NCBI GenBank assembly: GCA_016194635.1
Contig: JACQBC010000021.1
Span: 119,002 to 183,001, forward strand
Length of the DNA stretch: 64,000 bases
Source of the DNA: Gammaproteobacteria bacterium
GTDB lineage: Bacteria; Pseudomonadota; Gammaproteobacteria; UBA6429; Thiohalophilaceae
Reading direction: 5' to 3'
Made by a program: the position numbers and the translations under genes. The notes under the pieces were generated by a model that made no database searches, was not told where the DNA came from, and saw only the letters and a program-made list of their open reading frames with translations. Shown here in pieces: positions 1-9,507 of this stretch (position 1 is its first letter; every line of letters begins with the position of its first letter).

Positions 1-295
1 AAATCACGTCCCCCAGTTCGTTTAAGAAAACCCCGAGTCGAGATTGCTGATCATGCTCTCGCGCCAGCATGCCATCCATTGCATTCAAACCCATACGCAG
101 GAGTAAAACCACCGGCAGCAATAGCAAGGGCCACGCCTGGTAGGGCTGCCATAACACAACCCCGCCGCCAACAATCGAGAGCAGCAGCGCCGCCACGGTC
201 ACTTGATTCGCTGTGACGCCGCGCCCCGCGAGCACATTCACCAACGGACGCAGCAGCGCTTGGAAATGAGACTTCAACTCATATACGGTGGTCAC
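1..295 (-). CDS. CDP-alcohol phosphatidyltransferase, partial
   Basis: The 3' part lies beyond the left edge. Reading the minus strand from a GTG at 293-295 gives a protein beginning VTTVYELKSHFQALLRP, then hydrophobic stretches. It then shows the CDP-alcohol phosphotransferase signature in the form DGMLAR followed by G and D residues (GVFLNELGD). An AGGA ribosome site lies 7 bases upstream of the GTG. The family moves a phosphoalcohol from a CDP-linked donor at the inner membrane. The first aspartate of the usual DxxDG motif reads as N (NAMDG), a variant I associate with YnbA-like proteins rather than PgsA or PssA. Substrate is not determinable. Confidence 0.8.
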   Translation of the reverse strand, partial: MTTVYELKSHFQALLRPLVNVLAGRGVTANQVTVAALLLSIVGGGVVLWQPYQAWPLLLLPVVLLLRMGLNAMDGMLAREHDQQSRLGVFLNELGDVI

Positions 296-563
296 ACAAT
301 TTTCCTAAAGGTATTTTTGGAATTACAATCAAATCTTTCTTATCGTCAACACCCGCCAATATCGCTTATCCGGTGATTATTTTAGGCTAAACACCAAGAA
401 TCCTACACCTAAGACCCTGTTTTCTGGTATTGTGTACCATTACAGCCGCGATCCGCACCGCTCATAACGCTTCATAGCATCGTGAGTACCACCCACTTAA
501 CCCCGTCACCGCATACCTCATTCCACCCACCGAGGCGGATACGACGCAGGAGCAACGTGTTAC

Positions 564-785
564 ATGGCAAAAGAAGAGTTGATCGAAATGGAGGGCGTTG
601 TCCTCGAAGTACTGCCGGATTCGCGTTATCGCGTCGAGCTGGCCAACGGCCGCCAGGTCGCCGCCTACGCTGCGGGCAAGATGCGCCGGTTTCATATTCG
701 TGTGGTCGCGGGGGATAAGGTGAAAATCGAGATCTCACCCTATGATCTCAGCAAGGGCCGTATCAGTTTCCGCCACAGCAACTGA
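564..785 (+). CDS. infA: translation initiation factor IF-1 paralogue
   Basis: A 73-residue S1/OB-fold protein that aligns along its whole length with IF-1 ([11 protein letters not shown] at the start, [12 protein letters not shown] at the end). IF-1 binds the 30S A site during initiation. The start has an AGGAG about 10 bases upstream. The form [13 protein letters not shown] and the ending FRHSN are closer to the second IF-1 copy known in some proteobacteria (infA2 type) than to the E. coli protein, so this may be a paralogue with the main infA elsewhere. It stands alone, with an 84-residue unknown gene 38 bases downstream in the same direction. Confidence 0.88.
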   Translation: MAKEELIEMEGVVLEVLPDSRYRVELANGRQVAAYAAGKMRRFHIRVVAGDKVKIEISPYDLSKGRISFRHSN

Positions 786-823
786 TAGGCGTAGCACCCA
801 ACCAACCAGAGAGGAAGTCGTCT

Positions 824-1078
824 ATGAGTTCAGAACCCAGCACACCTTATGTACCGAGCAAATACAGTGTTATTTCGGTCGAAAAGACCGATCCTCCGCC
901 GGGCATGACGGGCGACGACTGGCATCGTTACGTGATCGGGGTTGGTAATTCCAAGATGGTTGGCTGTAAACCCGGCACCTTAAGTGCCATCACCGAACAT
1001 GCCCGAACCGTGGCCGAAGACTTGAATGCCCGTGCATCGCGCAGCGGTTCGGTCTACGCGCCGCGTTTGAAAAAATGA
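824..1078 (+). CDS. conserved hypothetical protein, 84 aa
   Basis: A small soluble protein with no signal or membrane segment. A proline-rich start leads to WHRYVIGVGNS, a glycine-containing middle and a basic end (SVYAPRLKK). The pattern resembles a small uncharacterised gammaproteobacterial family with a central RYVI and a C-terminal YxPR, but I cannot name a function. A GAGAGGAAG ribosome site precedes the ATG. It is 38 bases after the IF-1 gene and probably co-transcribed with it. Confidence 0.7.
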   Translation: MSSEPSTPYVPSKYSVISVEKTDPPPGMTGDDWHRYVIGVGNSKMVGCKPGTLSAITEHARTVAEDLNARASRSGSVYAPRLKK

Positions 1079-1121
1079 GTTTGGTCACTGCGGTTAATTA
1101 TGGTTATATTCAAATGTAGGT

Positions 1122-1580
1122 TTAGAGCAACATCCACACTTGATAATTTACCAGCGCTACATAACCCGCCATACACGCGACCAAGATATGGTAACCCCGA
1201 ACACCAAACATCTTAAATTGTCTATGCAGCATTATCACTACCACACCTACGGCGGTGATAAGAAACTTCAAGGTAAAAAACCACACCACCCCCTGCTGCA
1301 GTAACCAGGCTGCCACGGGGTTGAATTCGTATAAACCCTGCTCGATTAAACGCAGCGTCAATACCGCGTCCACCGTGCATAACACGATAGTGGTTAACGC
1401 CACGCAGGAAATGAAAAGGCTGTATTCATCGCTGTAATACGCCTGGGGTCCTGTGTCTAGGACACGACGTACACGCCGCCGCTGGGTTTTGGTAAACGCC
1501 AAGAAAAACCCCCGCCAATGCAGACCGCGACGTTCCCTACCGCTACGGCAGTACGAGTTCCCCACCAGCGCCTTGTCCAT
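1122..1580 (-). CDS. DUF5658-type membrane protein
   Basis: A 152-residue protein with a basic N-terminal third and three or four hydrophobic segments in the last 100 residues. The segment TVDAVLTLRLIEQGLYEFNP (D...LTL...G..E.NP) is the signature I associate with DUF5658 integral membrane proteins, whose function is unknown. Convergent with the upstream unknown gene. The first 35 residues are arginine-rich and the true start may be an internal methionine-like codon further in, so the N-terminus is uncertain. Confidence 0.65.
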   Translation of the reverse strand: MDKALVGNSYCRSGRERRGLHWRGFFLAFTKTQRRRVRRVLDTGPQAYYSDEYSLFISCVALTTIVLCTVDAVLTLRLIEQGLYEFNPVAAWLLQQGVVWFFTLKFLITAVGVVVIMLHRQFKMFGVRGYHILVACMAGYVALVNYQVWMLL

Positions 1581-1734
1581 GTTCAGGTTCCGCCCCTACA
1601 TCCTTATTTATAATGATGAAATAATAACTGATTGTAGGGCGAGCCACAATTACCGGGGTTTAGCCCTTGATCCAGCCTTGAAAATCAATATGCGACCGTT
1701 ATTTTTTAATCCAAAAAATTATGCCTTACACTTA

Positions 1735-1869
1735 CTCTAAGGAGGCGTATGGAAAGGATACCCTCCCCCCAAGACCGTCCGCCGCAGGGATGCTGTTGTC
1801 GAGTCTACCGGGAGGGATTGACGGCGTGTCTTGGTGGGGGAGTATCTTTTCCATGTGACTCAGTAATAA
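1735..1869 (+). repeat. structured intergenic repeat, copy 1
   Basis: First of five copies (others at 8077, 9508, 13045 and 20720). Outer arms GGATACCCTCCCCCCAAGAC and GTCTTGGTGGGGGAGTATC pair with each other. Between them is a conserved core containing GCAGGGATGCTG and GACGGCGTGTC. The right end reads CCATGTGACTCAGTAATA. This copy lies upstream of two diverging genes, so it is not a terminator of either. Most likely a non-autonomous mobile or BIME-like element. Confidence 0.85.
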
Positions 1870-1937
1870 ACCCGAGGGTCTATATCCCCTAACTCACCCC
1901 TCCAATCACCGCATCGAACCCGAAAGGTTAAATCACC

Positions 1938-2315
1938 ATGCAGCAGCGAATAGTGCTAGTCCTGGTTTTATTATCCGCCCGTCTGTGTTACGCGCACCCC
2001 GTGCTCTATGACTGCCGTTACCCGTCGTATAGCAATGCCGCGGGGATTCACCAGTACGCCCAGGCGTGGCGGGTGAAAATTTCCTATAACACCGTCAGCA
2101 ATAGCGCCCGCTTGATCGGCGAGGGCGGAACGGTAAAACTCAAAACCGTAAAGCATCGCGACACCGCCGCCCTCAGTTTTATTGAAATCACCCCCGCGGG
2201 TAACGTCATGACCATCAGCATCGATGCTAGTTCGCATTCGGTCTATAGTCGCAACAGCATCATCGGCGGGAAACTGGTGGCGACACAATCCTACGGCACC
2301 TGCATTAAACAATAG
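1938..2315 (+). CDS. secreted hypothetical protein, 125 aa
   Basis: The first 19 residues (MQQRIVLVLVLLSARLCYA) form a signal peptide with a cleavage site near CYA-HP. The mature part is about 105 residues, rich in serine, threonine and beta-type alternation, with two cysteines (YDC near the start, GTC near the end) that could form a disulfide in the periplasm. I do not recognise a family. It lies just after repeat copy 1 and before the heme A synthase gene. Confidence 0.65.
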   Translation: MQQRIVLVLVLLSARLCYAHPVLYDCRYPSYSNAAGIHQYAQAWRVKISYNTVSNSARLIGEGGTVKLKTVKHRDTAALSFIEITPAGNVMTISIDASSHSVYSRNSIIGGKLVATQSYGTCIKQ

Positions 2316-2382
2316 GCGAGCACTATTTCTTTTTCGGCTCGCGCCGTGAATTGGGTTGCAGTGCCAGGGTCGGTCGTCAATA

Positions 2383-3447
2383 ATGGCGGCCATGGCCAAT
2401 TTCTTTTCTAACCCGCACCACGATAACCGCCAGCTCGCCTATTGGCTGCTGGGTGTCGCCGTTTTGATTTATGCCATGGTGGTGCTGGGCGGCGTCACGC
2501 GTTTAACCGGCTCGGGCCTGTCGATCGTGGAGTGGGATCCGATCATGGGGGCGATCCCGCCGCTCAACGAAACCCAATGGCAAACGACCTTCACCAAATA
2601 CCAACAATCACCCCAGTACCAGCAAGTTAACCGCGGCATGAGCCTAGAGGAATTTAAATATATCTTTGGTTATGAATATGCCCATCGATTGCTGGGCCGT
2701 CTGATCGGAGTGGCGTTCTTGCTACCCCTGTTGTATTTTTTATATAAACGTAAAATCCGCGGTCAACTACTCCCAAAGCTTATCGTTATTTTCCTGCTGG
2801 GTGCTTTGCAAGGCTTCCTCGGCTGGTACATGGTGCAAAGCGGATTAATCAACGAACCGCGCGTGAGCCAATACCGCCTGGCGCTGCATTTATCAACCGC
2901 CGTGATGTTGTATGCCGCGATTCTGTGGCTGGCATGGGGGCTGCTGCGCCCCGAACCCGTCCAAACCTGGAAATACTCCATGCAATCCTTACAACGGTGG
3001 GCGCTGGGTGTCACCCTGTTGATCTGTGTCATGATGTTGTCCGGCGCGTTTGTCGCGGGCACCCACGCCGGCAAGGTGTTTAACACCTTTCCCTTGATGA
3101 ACGGTCAGTTTATTCCGGCGGGGATCCTGGCCTATTCGCCCTGGTATCACAACCTGTTTGAGAACCTTGCCACGGTACAATTTGACCATCGCCTGATCGC
3201 CTATCTATTAATGGTGTTTATTCCCGGATTGTGGCTCTACGCCCGCCGTTACACCCTCTCGCCCGTTACCCGCTTCAGCCTGCATTTATTACTAGTTGTA
3301 TTCGCTGTCCAAATCGGCTTGGGGATCAGCACCTTACTTGAGATGGCACCGGTGGGCCTGGCCACCGCACATCAGGCCGGCGCCCTGTTGACCTTCACGC
3401 TGGCCCTGCACCTCAACCATACGCTGCGTCGTGGCCGCTCCTTTTAA
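2383..3447 (+). CDS. ctaA: heme A synthase (COX15/CtaA family)
   Basis: About 354 residues with eight predicted membrane segments. It begins with a segment containing VVLGGVTRLTGSGLSIVEW, the CtaA/COX15 hallmark, and has the conserved histidines EYAHRLLGR, ALHLSTA, FDHRLIAY and ATAHQAGA that bind heme. The enzyme oxidises the C8 methyl of heme O to make heme A for cytochrome c oxidase. I chose ATG 2383. ATG 2392 is equally possible, and an in-frame TTG at 2356 seems less likely. No cox or ctaB genes are in the window, so it is detached from the usual oxidase cluster. Confidence 0.93.
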   Translation: MAAMANFFSNPHHDNRQLAYWLLGVAVLIYAMVVLGGVTRLTGSGLSIVEWDPIMGAIPPLNETQWQTTFTKYQQSPQYQQVNRGMSLEEFKYIFGYEYAHRLLGRLIGVAFLLPLLYFLYKRKIRGQLLPKLIVIFLLGALQGFLGWYMVQSGLINEPRVSQYRLALHLSTAVMLYAAILWLAWGLLRPEPVQTWKYSMQSLQRWALGVTLLICVMMLSGAFVAGTHAGKVFNTFPLMNGQFIPAGILAYSPWYHNLFENLATVQFDHRLIAYLLMVFIPGLWLYARRYTLSPVTRFSLHLLLVVFAVQIGLGISTLLEMAPVGLATAHQAGALLTFTLALHLNHTLRRGRSF

Positions 3448-3523
3448 GTTACCTGTCAGCTGCACATAGTACTACCGGTCTTATGGATATTATCCCGGGT
3501 TTATAAGGTATACTTTTCACATC

Positions 3524-4498
3524 ATGCTACGCGATCCCTTCGGCCGTTCGATTGATTATGTCCGGGTCTCCGTGACCGATCGCTGCGACCTGCGCTGTAC
3601 TTATTGCTTGCCCAAAAAATTTAATAGCTTTAAAGAACCCGAGGAATGGCTACGTTTTGAGGAAATTGAACGCATCGTGCGCGGTTTTGCCGCACTAGGC
3701 ACCCGCCGCATCCGCCTCACCGGCGGCGAACCGTTGGTACGCCACAACTTGCCGGATCTCGCACAACGCCTAGCGGCTGTTGCGGGTATCGAGGATTTAT
3801 CCTTAAGCACCAATGCCACCCGCTTGAACAAAACCGCGGTCGCGCTCAAACACGCCGGCATCACCCGCATCAACGTCAGTCTAGACAGCCTACATGCCGA
3901 ACGCTTCGCGGCGATCACCGGCGGTAAACTCGCCAAAGTTATCGCCGGATTGATGGCCGCCAAAGCCGCCGGTTTTACGCCGATCAAAATCAACATGGTG
4001 GTCATGCGCGAGGTGAATGCTGACGAGGTCGAGGCCATGGTGGACTTCTGTATTGAACACGACTTTACCTTGCGGCTGATCGAAACCATGCCGATCGGCG
4101 AACCGGGTCGCGACGCTGTTAATAAATACATCAGCTTGCAAGAAATCAAGGCGCGTTTAGAACGCCGTTATAGCTTGATCCCCGGGCTCATGCCCGGCGG
4201 TGGACCGGCGCGTTACGTACAAGTGGCGGGAACTGATCTGCGTATCGGTTTTATCACTCCCATGTCGCAACATTTCTGCGCCAGCTGCAATCGCGTGCGT
4301 TTGTCCGTGGACGGCACCTTGTATCTATGTTTGGGACAAAACGACGTCTACCCGCTGCGCGAACACTTGCGCCGTGGTATCAGCGATGCCGAACTGCAGC
4401 AACACATCATCACCGCCATCGGCCACAAACCCGAACGCCATGAATTCAACGAACGGCCGCAGCAGATCGTGCGATTCATGGCGCAAACCGGCGGGTGA
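3524..4498 (+). CDS. moaA: GTP 3',8-cyclase MoaA
   Basis: A 324-residue radical SAM enzyme that converts GTP to 3',8-cyclo-GTP, the first step of molybdenum cofactor synthesis. The N-terminal cluster motif is CDLRCTYC (around residues 22-29). A GGEPL motif follows, and the second cluster site is FCASCNRVRLS plus a downstream cysteine (YLCLGQ). The protein ends in the GG tail typical of active MoaA. No other moa genes are adjacent. It converges with the DUF3617 gene. Confidence 0.95.
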   Translation: MLRDPFGRSIDYVRVSVTDRCDLRCTYCLPKKFNSFKEPEEWLRFEEIERIVRGFAALGTRRIRLTGGEPLVRHNLPDLAQRLAAVAGIEDLSLSTNATRLNKTAVALKHAGITRINVSLDSLHAERFAAITGGKLAKVIAGLMAAKAAGFTPIKINMVVMREVNADEVEAMVDFCIEHDFTLRLIETMPIGEPGRDAVNKYISLQEIKARLERRYSLIPGLMPGGGPARYVQVAGTDLRIGFITPMSQHFCASCNRVRLSVDGTLYLCLGQNDVYPLREHLRRGISDAELQQHIITAIGHKPERHEFNERPQQIVRFMAQTGG

Positions 4499-4560
4499 TC
4501 GTACATAGTTAATGATGCTTAAGCCGCCAAGCTCCCCAGCGCCATTGCCTCTCCCCCCTG

Positions 4561-4986
4561 TTATCGACACTCCCCCAAGCGCCTCGCCGTAAAACGATAA
4601 CGCAACGTCGTGTTCTTTCCCGCCACATTACCCGCATAGGTACGCGACTCGCCGCTGGCCTTGAGCACGTGAAAATTGATTTTACCCTCGTTATACACCC
4701 GCCCGTGATCGGTCTGACAGTTCATCTTCCACGACACGGTTCGATACAGGGTTTTCATTTCCGCCACAGCGCACTCACTGGCTTGCAAGAATGATTTCGG
4801 AATCGGTTGATCTTGTTGCAAACACTCACGATAAATCAACGTCGGCAACCCCACCGGCAAACCACTGACATCTTGCTGCACGGTTAATTCCCATTCGCCA
4901 CCAGCGACAAACTCCTCGGCGTCAACAGCGTGAAAAAAATACACTCCACAAAAAAATAGCACCGCGCGACAAGATATATTACTCAT
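4561..4986 (-). CDS. DUF3617-type secreted protein
   Basis: 141 residues with a signal peptide (hydrophobic residues 8-20, cleavage near VDA-EE). The mature part starts with GGEWELTVQQDVSGLP and carries YRECLQQDQPIP, followed by spaced cysteines (SECAV, MNCQT, LGEC). This order is typical of DUF3617, a periplasmic family of unknown function. Monocistronic, convergent with moaA. Confidence 0.7.
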   Translation of the reverse strand: MSNISCRAVLFFCGVYFFHAVDAEEFVAGGEWELTVQQDVSGLPVGLPTLIYRECLQQDQPIPKSFLQASECAVAEMKTLYRTVSWKMNCQTDHGRVYNEGKINFHVLKASGESRTYAGNVAGKNTTLRYRFTARRLGECR

Positions 4987-5153
4987 AACTTAAAAGTGTA
5001 GCTATTCATACTATGATGTCTACACCTTAAAACAACAGGCTATCGTGTGCTGACTGCAAAAATCTTTGAATCAGCGAAACTGTATACTCCTGGGGTTTAA
5101 TAACCATAAGGTTGGAAAAACTTCAGCGTGAGATAGCACCTGAACTATAACAA

Positions 5154-5182
5154 CGCCAGGAGGTAATCACCACTGCCTGGCG
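5154..5182. other. inverted repeat in intergenic region
   Basis: CGCCAGG and CCTGGCG are separated by 15 bases in the gap between the DUF3617 gene and the LysR gene 3' end. It has no clear T-run on the plus strand, so terminator status is uncertain. The rest of 4987-5263 shows nothing else I can support. Confidence 0.35.
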
Positions 5183-5263
5183 GTTCTATCGCGTACTATC
5201 AAGTGCATGATTGGATAAGGGCCGGCAACCCCATCCTTCACTGTTCCGCTCTGGTTTTATTAC

Positions 5264-6157
5264 TCAGGCCAATTTTTGGCGTAAATGGTCGCTCATCCAC
5301 TTCACAAACCGCTGTACTCTTGCCGATAAAAATTTACGGTACGGATAGACGATATTAACCGGTATCGGCGGTGGTTCATATTTTTCCAAAACGATTTTTA
5401 GTTTTTTTGTCTGCACGTAAGGCTGAACTTGGTACGACAGAAACACGCCAAACCCCCTACCGTCGACGCACGCGTCAATGGCGGCAGCGGCCTGGTTACA
5501 GCTCAGGTGACCGTTGACGGGTATTTGCAATGACCGCCCCTTTTCATGGAATGGCCATAGGTTGCCGGGTATCAGGTCGGTCACCCGCACGCACTCGTGG
5601 TGTGAAAGTTGCTTGGGATGATCAGGTATACCGCTACGCCGTAAAAATCGCGGACTGGCGCAAACAACGCGGCGGATATGCCCCAGCGCAACGGCCACCA
5701 GGGAGGAGTCACTGAGATTGCCGATGCGTATTGCAACGTCGACATTTTCTTCCACCAGATTTACCAGTCGATCCAGCAGTAGCATGTCGACGTGCACCTG
5801 AGGATAACGTTCGATAAATTTACTGACCAGCGGCGCGAAGTGCATTTGTCCGAATAACACCGGCGCGGACACCAGCAGATTGCCTTTGGGTTCCTGCTGC
5901 TGGCTACTGAGGGCGGATTCCATTTCTTCAATTCCGGTAAGGATAACTCGGCATTGATCCAGGTAGTAACGACCCTCATCGGTCAGTGCGATGCGTCGCG
6001 TGGTACGGTGCAATAGACGAACATTAAGATTTTCCTCCAAGCCGGCCAACAGCCGAACCATGGTCGGCGGGGACGAACCCATGATTTCGGCGGCGCGCGT
6101 GAGACTGCCTAATTCGGCAATTTTGATAAAGGCCGCCATCGCCAGGAGTTTATCCAT
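5264..6157 (-). CDS. LysR-family transcriptional regulator
   Basis: 297 residues. Residues 1-60 form the winged helix-turn-helix (AAFIKIAELGSLTRAAEIMG, RLLHRTTRRIALTDEGRYY) and the rest is a periplasmic-binding-protein-like effector domain. The single-domain form and the GNLSDSSLVA motif match the large CrgA/DmlR-like subgroup. It lies 167 bases downstream of the alpha/beta hydrolase gene in the same direction, which suggests that it regulates that gene or a shared aromatic or xenobiotic response. The inducer is unknown. Confidence 0.88.
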   Translation of the reverse strand: MDKLLAMAAFIKIAELGSLTRAAEIMGSSPPTMVRLLAGLEENLNVRLLHRTTRRIALTDEGRYYLDQCRVILTGIEEMESALSSQQQEPKGNLLVSAPVLFGQMHFAPLVSKFIERYPQVHVDMLLLDRLVNLVEENVDVAIRIGNLSDSSLVAVALGHIRRVVCASPRFLRRSGIPDHPKQLSHHECVRVTDLIPGNLWPFHEKGRSLQIPVNGHLSCNQAAAAIDACVDGRGFGVFLSYQVQPYVQTKKLKIVLEKYEPPPIPVNIVYPYRKFLSARVQRFVKWMSDHLRQKLA

Positions 6158-6324
6158 CCATAGATATTATTCTGAAATCTGAAATAGTCAAATACAATTT
6201 CGCCTATTTATTTCAATGATGAAAGCGGCCAAGCATATACTTCGTTCAGAGTGTCGATTCAATACAGCACATGGCGAATATTTTCTGACGATGACATATT
6301 ACGAGTGAATCGATACTGCTTAAA

Positions 6325-7305
6325 TCAATCCGCGATTTCGCTATTATGCAAGACGCGTTTCAGAAAGCGATGCATCAGTGCGGCAATTTCCGTTCCGTGG
6401 GTTTCCAAGGCAAAATGCCCGGTGTCTAATAAATGAAATTCCAGATTGGTCAGGTCGCGTTTGAACGGCTCTGCTCCTGCCGCGGAAAAGATCGGATCGT
6501 TCTTACCCCAAACCACCAACGTAGGTGGCTGGTAGGTGCGTAAATATTCCTGCCAGACGGGATAGAGTTCGACGTTGGTTTGATAATCATAAAACAGGTC
6601 GAGCTGAATCTCATTGTTGCCAGGCCGGTCTAATCGGTATTGATCGACAGTCCAGGTATCCGGGCTGACAAGTGAAACGTCCGCTACACCAAAGGTATAC
6701 TGGAAAATGGTCGCGTCGATTTTTAGAAATCCGCGTAACACCTCACGACTGGCAGGTGAATTGTCCTGCCAATACTGACGAAACGGAACCCAGAACTCGC
6801 CCAATCCCTCCGCGTAGGCATTACCGTTTTGCACGATCAGAGCGGTAACCCGTTCCGGATGACGCACAGCCAAGCGAAAACCAACCGGGGCTCCATAATC
6901 CATCAAGTAAAGCGCATAATTTGAAATTCCAATATTCTGCGTGAAGTGTTCAATCACCAACGACAGATTTTCAAACGTGTACTTGAACGCCGCGCGCTCC
7001 GGCGCGCTGCTCTCGCCAAAGCCCGGGTAGTCCGGAGCCACAACGTGATAGCGGTCCGCAAGTTGCGGGATCAGATTGCGATACATCTGCGACGAGGTTG
7101 GAAACCCGTGCAATAGTAGAATGGCGGGCTTACGCGGGTCGCCCGCCTCCCGATAAAAAACCTTCAACCCGTCGACATCAACCTGACGGTAATGCACGCC
7201 GCTCACTATTTCGGCACGGCTCTCCTCCGCCAGCGACAGGCCGGGAACCATCGCGAAAACGACAACCGCAGCCGCTAGCGCACGAACCAAAAATTGTATG
7301 AACAT
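6325..7305 (-). CDS. secreted alpha/beta hydrolase, epoxide hydrolase-like
   Basis: 326 residues starting with a signal peptide (cleaved near LSLA-EE), so exported. The alpha/beta hydrolase fold shows [11 protein letters not shown] (oxyanion region), nucleophile Asp in MDYGAPVGF, acid Asp in GKNDPIF and catalytic His in DTGHFALE. An aspartate nucleophile fits epoxide hydrolases and haloalkane dehalogenases, not serine esterases. Export is unusual for those enzymes. An AGGAGA ribosome site lies upstream of the ATG. The neighbouring LysR gene probably controls it. Substrate unknown. Confidence 0.82.
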   Translation of the reverse strand: MFIQFLVRALAAAVVVFAMVPGLSLAEESRAEIVSGVHYRQVDVDGLKVFYREAGDPRKPAILLLHGFPTSSQMYRNLIPQLADRYHVVAPDYPGFGESSAPERAAFKYTFENLSLVIEHFTQNIGISNYALYLMDYGAPVGFRLAVRHPERVTALIVQNGNAYAEGLGEFWVPFRQYWQDNSPASREVLRGFLKIDATIFQYTFGVADVSLVSPDTWTVDQYRLDRPGNNEIQLDLFYDYQTNVELYPVWQEYLRTYQPPTLVVWGKNDPIFSAAGAEPFKRDLTNLEFHLLDTGHFALETHGTEIAALMHRFLKRVLHNSEIAD

Positions 7306-7469
7306 AACGCGATCTCCTCAACAAAACACAGCGGATGCCGTGCAAGGTCTGAAATATAACCGCAATAGGGCGGGCAATAAATGTATGAAATTGAATTTCA
7401 CTTTTACTGGTATTGAAATAATACTACCGCCATACTAAGGCGTATGTTTAATAGACTAAACTTGTTGAT

Positions 7470-7916
7470 ATGAGATACATCATAGGCATACTTATTGTAA
7501 ATCTTGCCGCTTGTGCCGTTTCAAACGAAACCTCGAACCAGAAATCAACCGGCCGGATCGAGGAGTGTAAAGATTCCGCCGCTTCATTGTTAAAACCAAA
7601 CCGCAACGGTGAACTTACCACGCTAGAGGGATCCGAGCGGCGTATTGAAGAAATCGATTTTATATTTTCCTGCAATCGAACCGGGATATATAAAGTATAT
7701 ACCGAGTCGTTACTCACCCAGAAAGCTTTATCCGGTAAAATAAAATTTAAAATTAATATCAGCAAAAACGGCGGCATCACCGACATTGTGACCCTGGCCA
7801 CGGATATAAAAAATGACGGGTTCATAACGAGTTTGATTACCTACGTCAAAACCTTGAAATTCAATCGCGCGAAGAATGACGGTAAATATATTTACACGTT
7901 TGGTTTTTATAAATGA
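7470..7916 (+). CDS. putative lipoprotein with TonB/AgmX-like C-terminus
   Basis: 148 residues. The start MRYIIGILIVNLAAC has a lipobox (LAAC), so the mature protein is probably lipid-anchored at residue 15. Residues 85-145 (SGKIKFKINISKNGG, LKFNRAK) resemble the C-terminal domain of TonB or AgmX/PglI-type energy transducers, which bind outer-membrane partners. It has no transmembrane TonB anchor. AT-rich compared with neighbours. The annotation is family-level only. Confidence 0.6.
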   Translation: MRYIIGILIVNLAACAVSNETSNQKSTGRIEECKDSAASLLKPNRNGELTTLEGSERRIEEIDFIFSCNRTGIYKVYTESLLTQKALSGKIKFKINISKNGGITDIVTLATDIKNDGFITSLITYVKTLKFNRAKNDGKYIYTFGFYK

Positions 7917-8076
7917 AAATTTATATACACCACCGCTAATGCACACCGAGGAAGGGTAATGTGTGTTTTTCAACCCAAACCATGGGCTGGGTGTAAAAAT
8001 CGCATTGCCTAACCTTTAGTTACAGTTTTATAATCAAAACCGGTCATGATAATTAAATCGCCCGGCCACTGTTAAT

Positions 8077-8212
8077 ACTAATAAGGTGTATGGAAAGGAT
8101 ACCCCCCCACCAAGACCGTCCGCCGCAGGGATGCTGCTGTCGAGCCTACGGGGATGTATATACGGCGTGTCTTGGTGGGGGGGGTATTCTTGTCCATGTG
8201 ACTCAGTAATAA
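8077..8212 (+). repeat. structured intergenic repeat, copy 2
   Basis: Arms GGATACCCCCCCACCAAGAC and GTCTTGGTGGGGGGGGTAT pair. The core GCAGGGATGCTGCTGTCGAG and the right end CCATGTGACTCAGTAATAA match the other copies. It lies between the lipoprotein gene and the barrel gene, 22 bases before the latter's GTG. Confidence 0.88.
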
Positions 8213-8234
8213 CAAACATCAAGGAAATATAATC

Positions 8235-9488
8235 GTGCAAAGGAAGTGGCTAACTCATAGTTTATTGGTATTGCTGTTGGTATCAGCGTTCGGGGCAAAC
8301 GCCGCAATAGAACGCCGCCGCTCGCAATTCCCGCAAGAACCCGGTCACTATATTTTTCCCACGCCTTACAGCCTGCCCGGCATCGGCAACGGGCTGGCGG
8401 TGGTGGCCGCCGGCTCTAATCTTTTGGACAGTTACGTCGATGCCTATGCCTACGCGCTCACCGGTGATCTCAAGGGCGGCGGATTTGCCGTTTCGGATAT
8501 CCATTTACTGCCGCAACGTCTAATCCTGGACATTACCGGTGCCCACTTTAGCAAGGCCGCCATCCAAGCGTACAAGTCACGTGGCATGGCCAGTGGCAAA
8601 GACGATTATTACCTGTTGGATCTCAACGACAACAACTTCCTCGGCTGGCGACTGACCAACACTTACCACGATCGTATGTTTGAGCTGTATGCCATGGGTT
8701 ATAGCGGCAACTGGCACGTGGCTTCGCTGCGCGATACCAACGGCAACACGGTACAGAATACCCAAAACGCCGCGTCGGAGCACTACGGCAACTACACGCT
8801 CGGGTTTCGGATCGATTACAGCGACGACTATCAAGACCCGCGCAAGGGCGTGCGACTCGATGTTTCACGCCGCGCCAGCCTGCGCAAACAAGATTTCAGC
8901 CCGGACGAGTACGCCTTGTTTTATAACTTGACAGGTTATATCCCGTTCGGCGTGCGCGACACGCTGGCGTTAAATTATTATCAGTCGGACGCGGTGGTAA
9001 CCAAGCAAGGTGTCACCGACCCGCTCGCGGTGCAACAACACCTCGGTGTTGATTGCAGCACGGGCACGGTGGCGCAGCAGGCGGATTGTTTGAGTCTGGT
9101 CAACAACACCATCAACGCCAATCGCTACGGTACGGTGGACGGACTGGGCGGCACCGCCCGCTTGCGCGGCTACAAAATGAACCGTTACCTCGGCGCGCAC
9201 GCGCGCTTCGTCGGCGCGGAATACCGCTGGAACCTCACCGAAGAATTTACCCCCTTCGACATCGGGATTGCCAAAGACATCCGCACCGCCATCCAGATAG
9301 CGTTCTTCGTCGAGTCCGGCACGGTCGCCGACCGTAGCGCAGATCTGGGCAATAGCTGGAGCAATAACCTGGGTACCGGGATTCGTTTTGTCACCGCCTC
9401 GGGACTGGTCATTCGTGGCGACATCGCCTTTGGAAAGGAAGGTAAAGAACTGAGCATCATCCTTGGCTATCCATGGGAATCGTTCTGA
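8235..9488 (+). CDS. Omp85/BamA-type outer membrane barrel protein
   Basis: 417 residues with a signal peptide (MQRKWLTHSLLVLLLVSAFG, cleavage near ANA-AI). The C-terminal half holds beta strands of the surface antigen D15/Omp85 type. LRGYKMNRYLGAHARFVG contains the RGY motif that plugs BamA-family barrels, and the last strand ends in IILGYPWESF with a near-terminal aromatic. It has no recognisable POTRA repeats, so it may be a barrel-only relative. GTG start with AAGGAA upstream. Its partner and cargo are unknown. Confidence 0.75.
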   Translation: MQRKWLTHSLLVLLLVSAFGANAAIERRRSQFPQEPGHYIFPTPYSLPGIGNGLAVVAAGSNLLDSYVDAYAYALTGDLKGGGFAVSDIHLLPQRLILDITGAHFSKAAIQAYKSRGMASGKDDYYLLDLNDNNFLGWRLTNTYHDRMFELYAMGYSGNWHVASLRDTNGNTVQNTQNAASEHYGNYTLGFRIDYSDDYQDPRKGVRLDVSRRASLRKQDFSPDEYALFYNLTGYIPFGVRDTLALNYYQSDAVVTKQGVTDPLAVQQHLGVDCSTGTVAQQADCLSLVNNTINANRYGTVDGLGGTARLRGYKMNRYLGAHARFVGAEYRWNLTEEFTPFDIGIAKDIRTAIQIAFFVESGTVADRSADLGNSWSNNLGTGIRFVTASGLVIRGDIAFGKEGKELSIILGYPWESF

Positions 9489-9507
9489 TAACGCCTCAAC
9501 CCAGGTG

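Noticed and set aside
1453..1740. Plus-strand frame of 95 residues in front of the repeat
   Set aside because: It is antisense to the DUF5658 gene and has no family or ribosome site.
8034..8240. Minus-strand frame over repeat copy 2 (68 residues)
   Set aside because: It is the reverse reading of the repeat; the same peptide-like pattern recurs over copy 3 because the repeats are alike, not because it is a gene.
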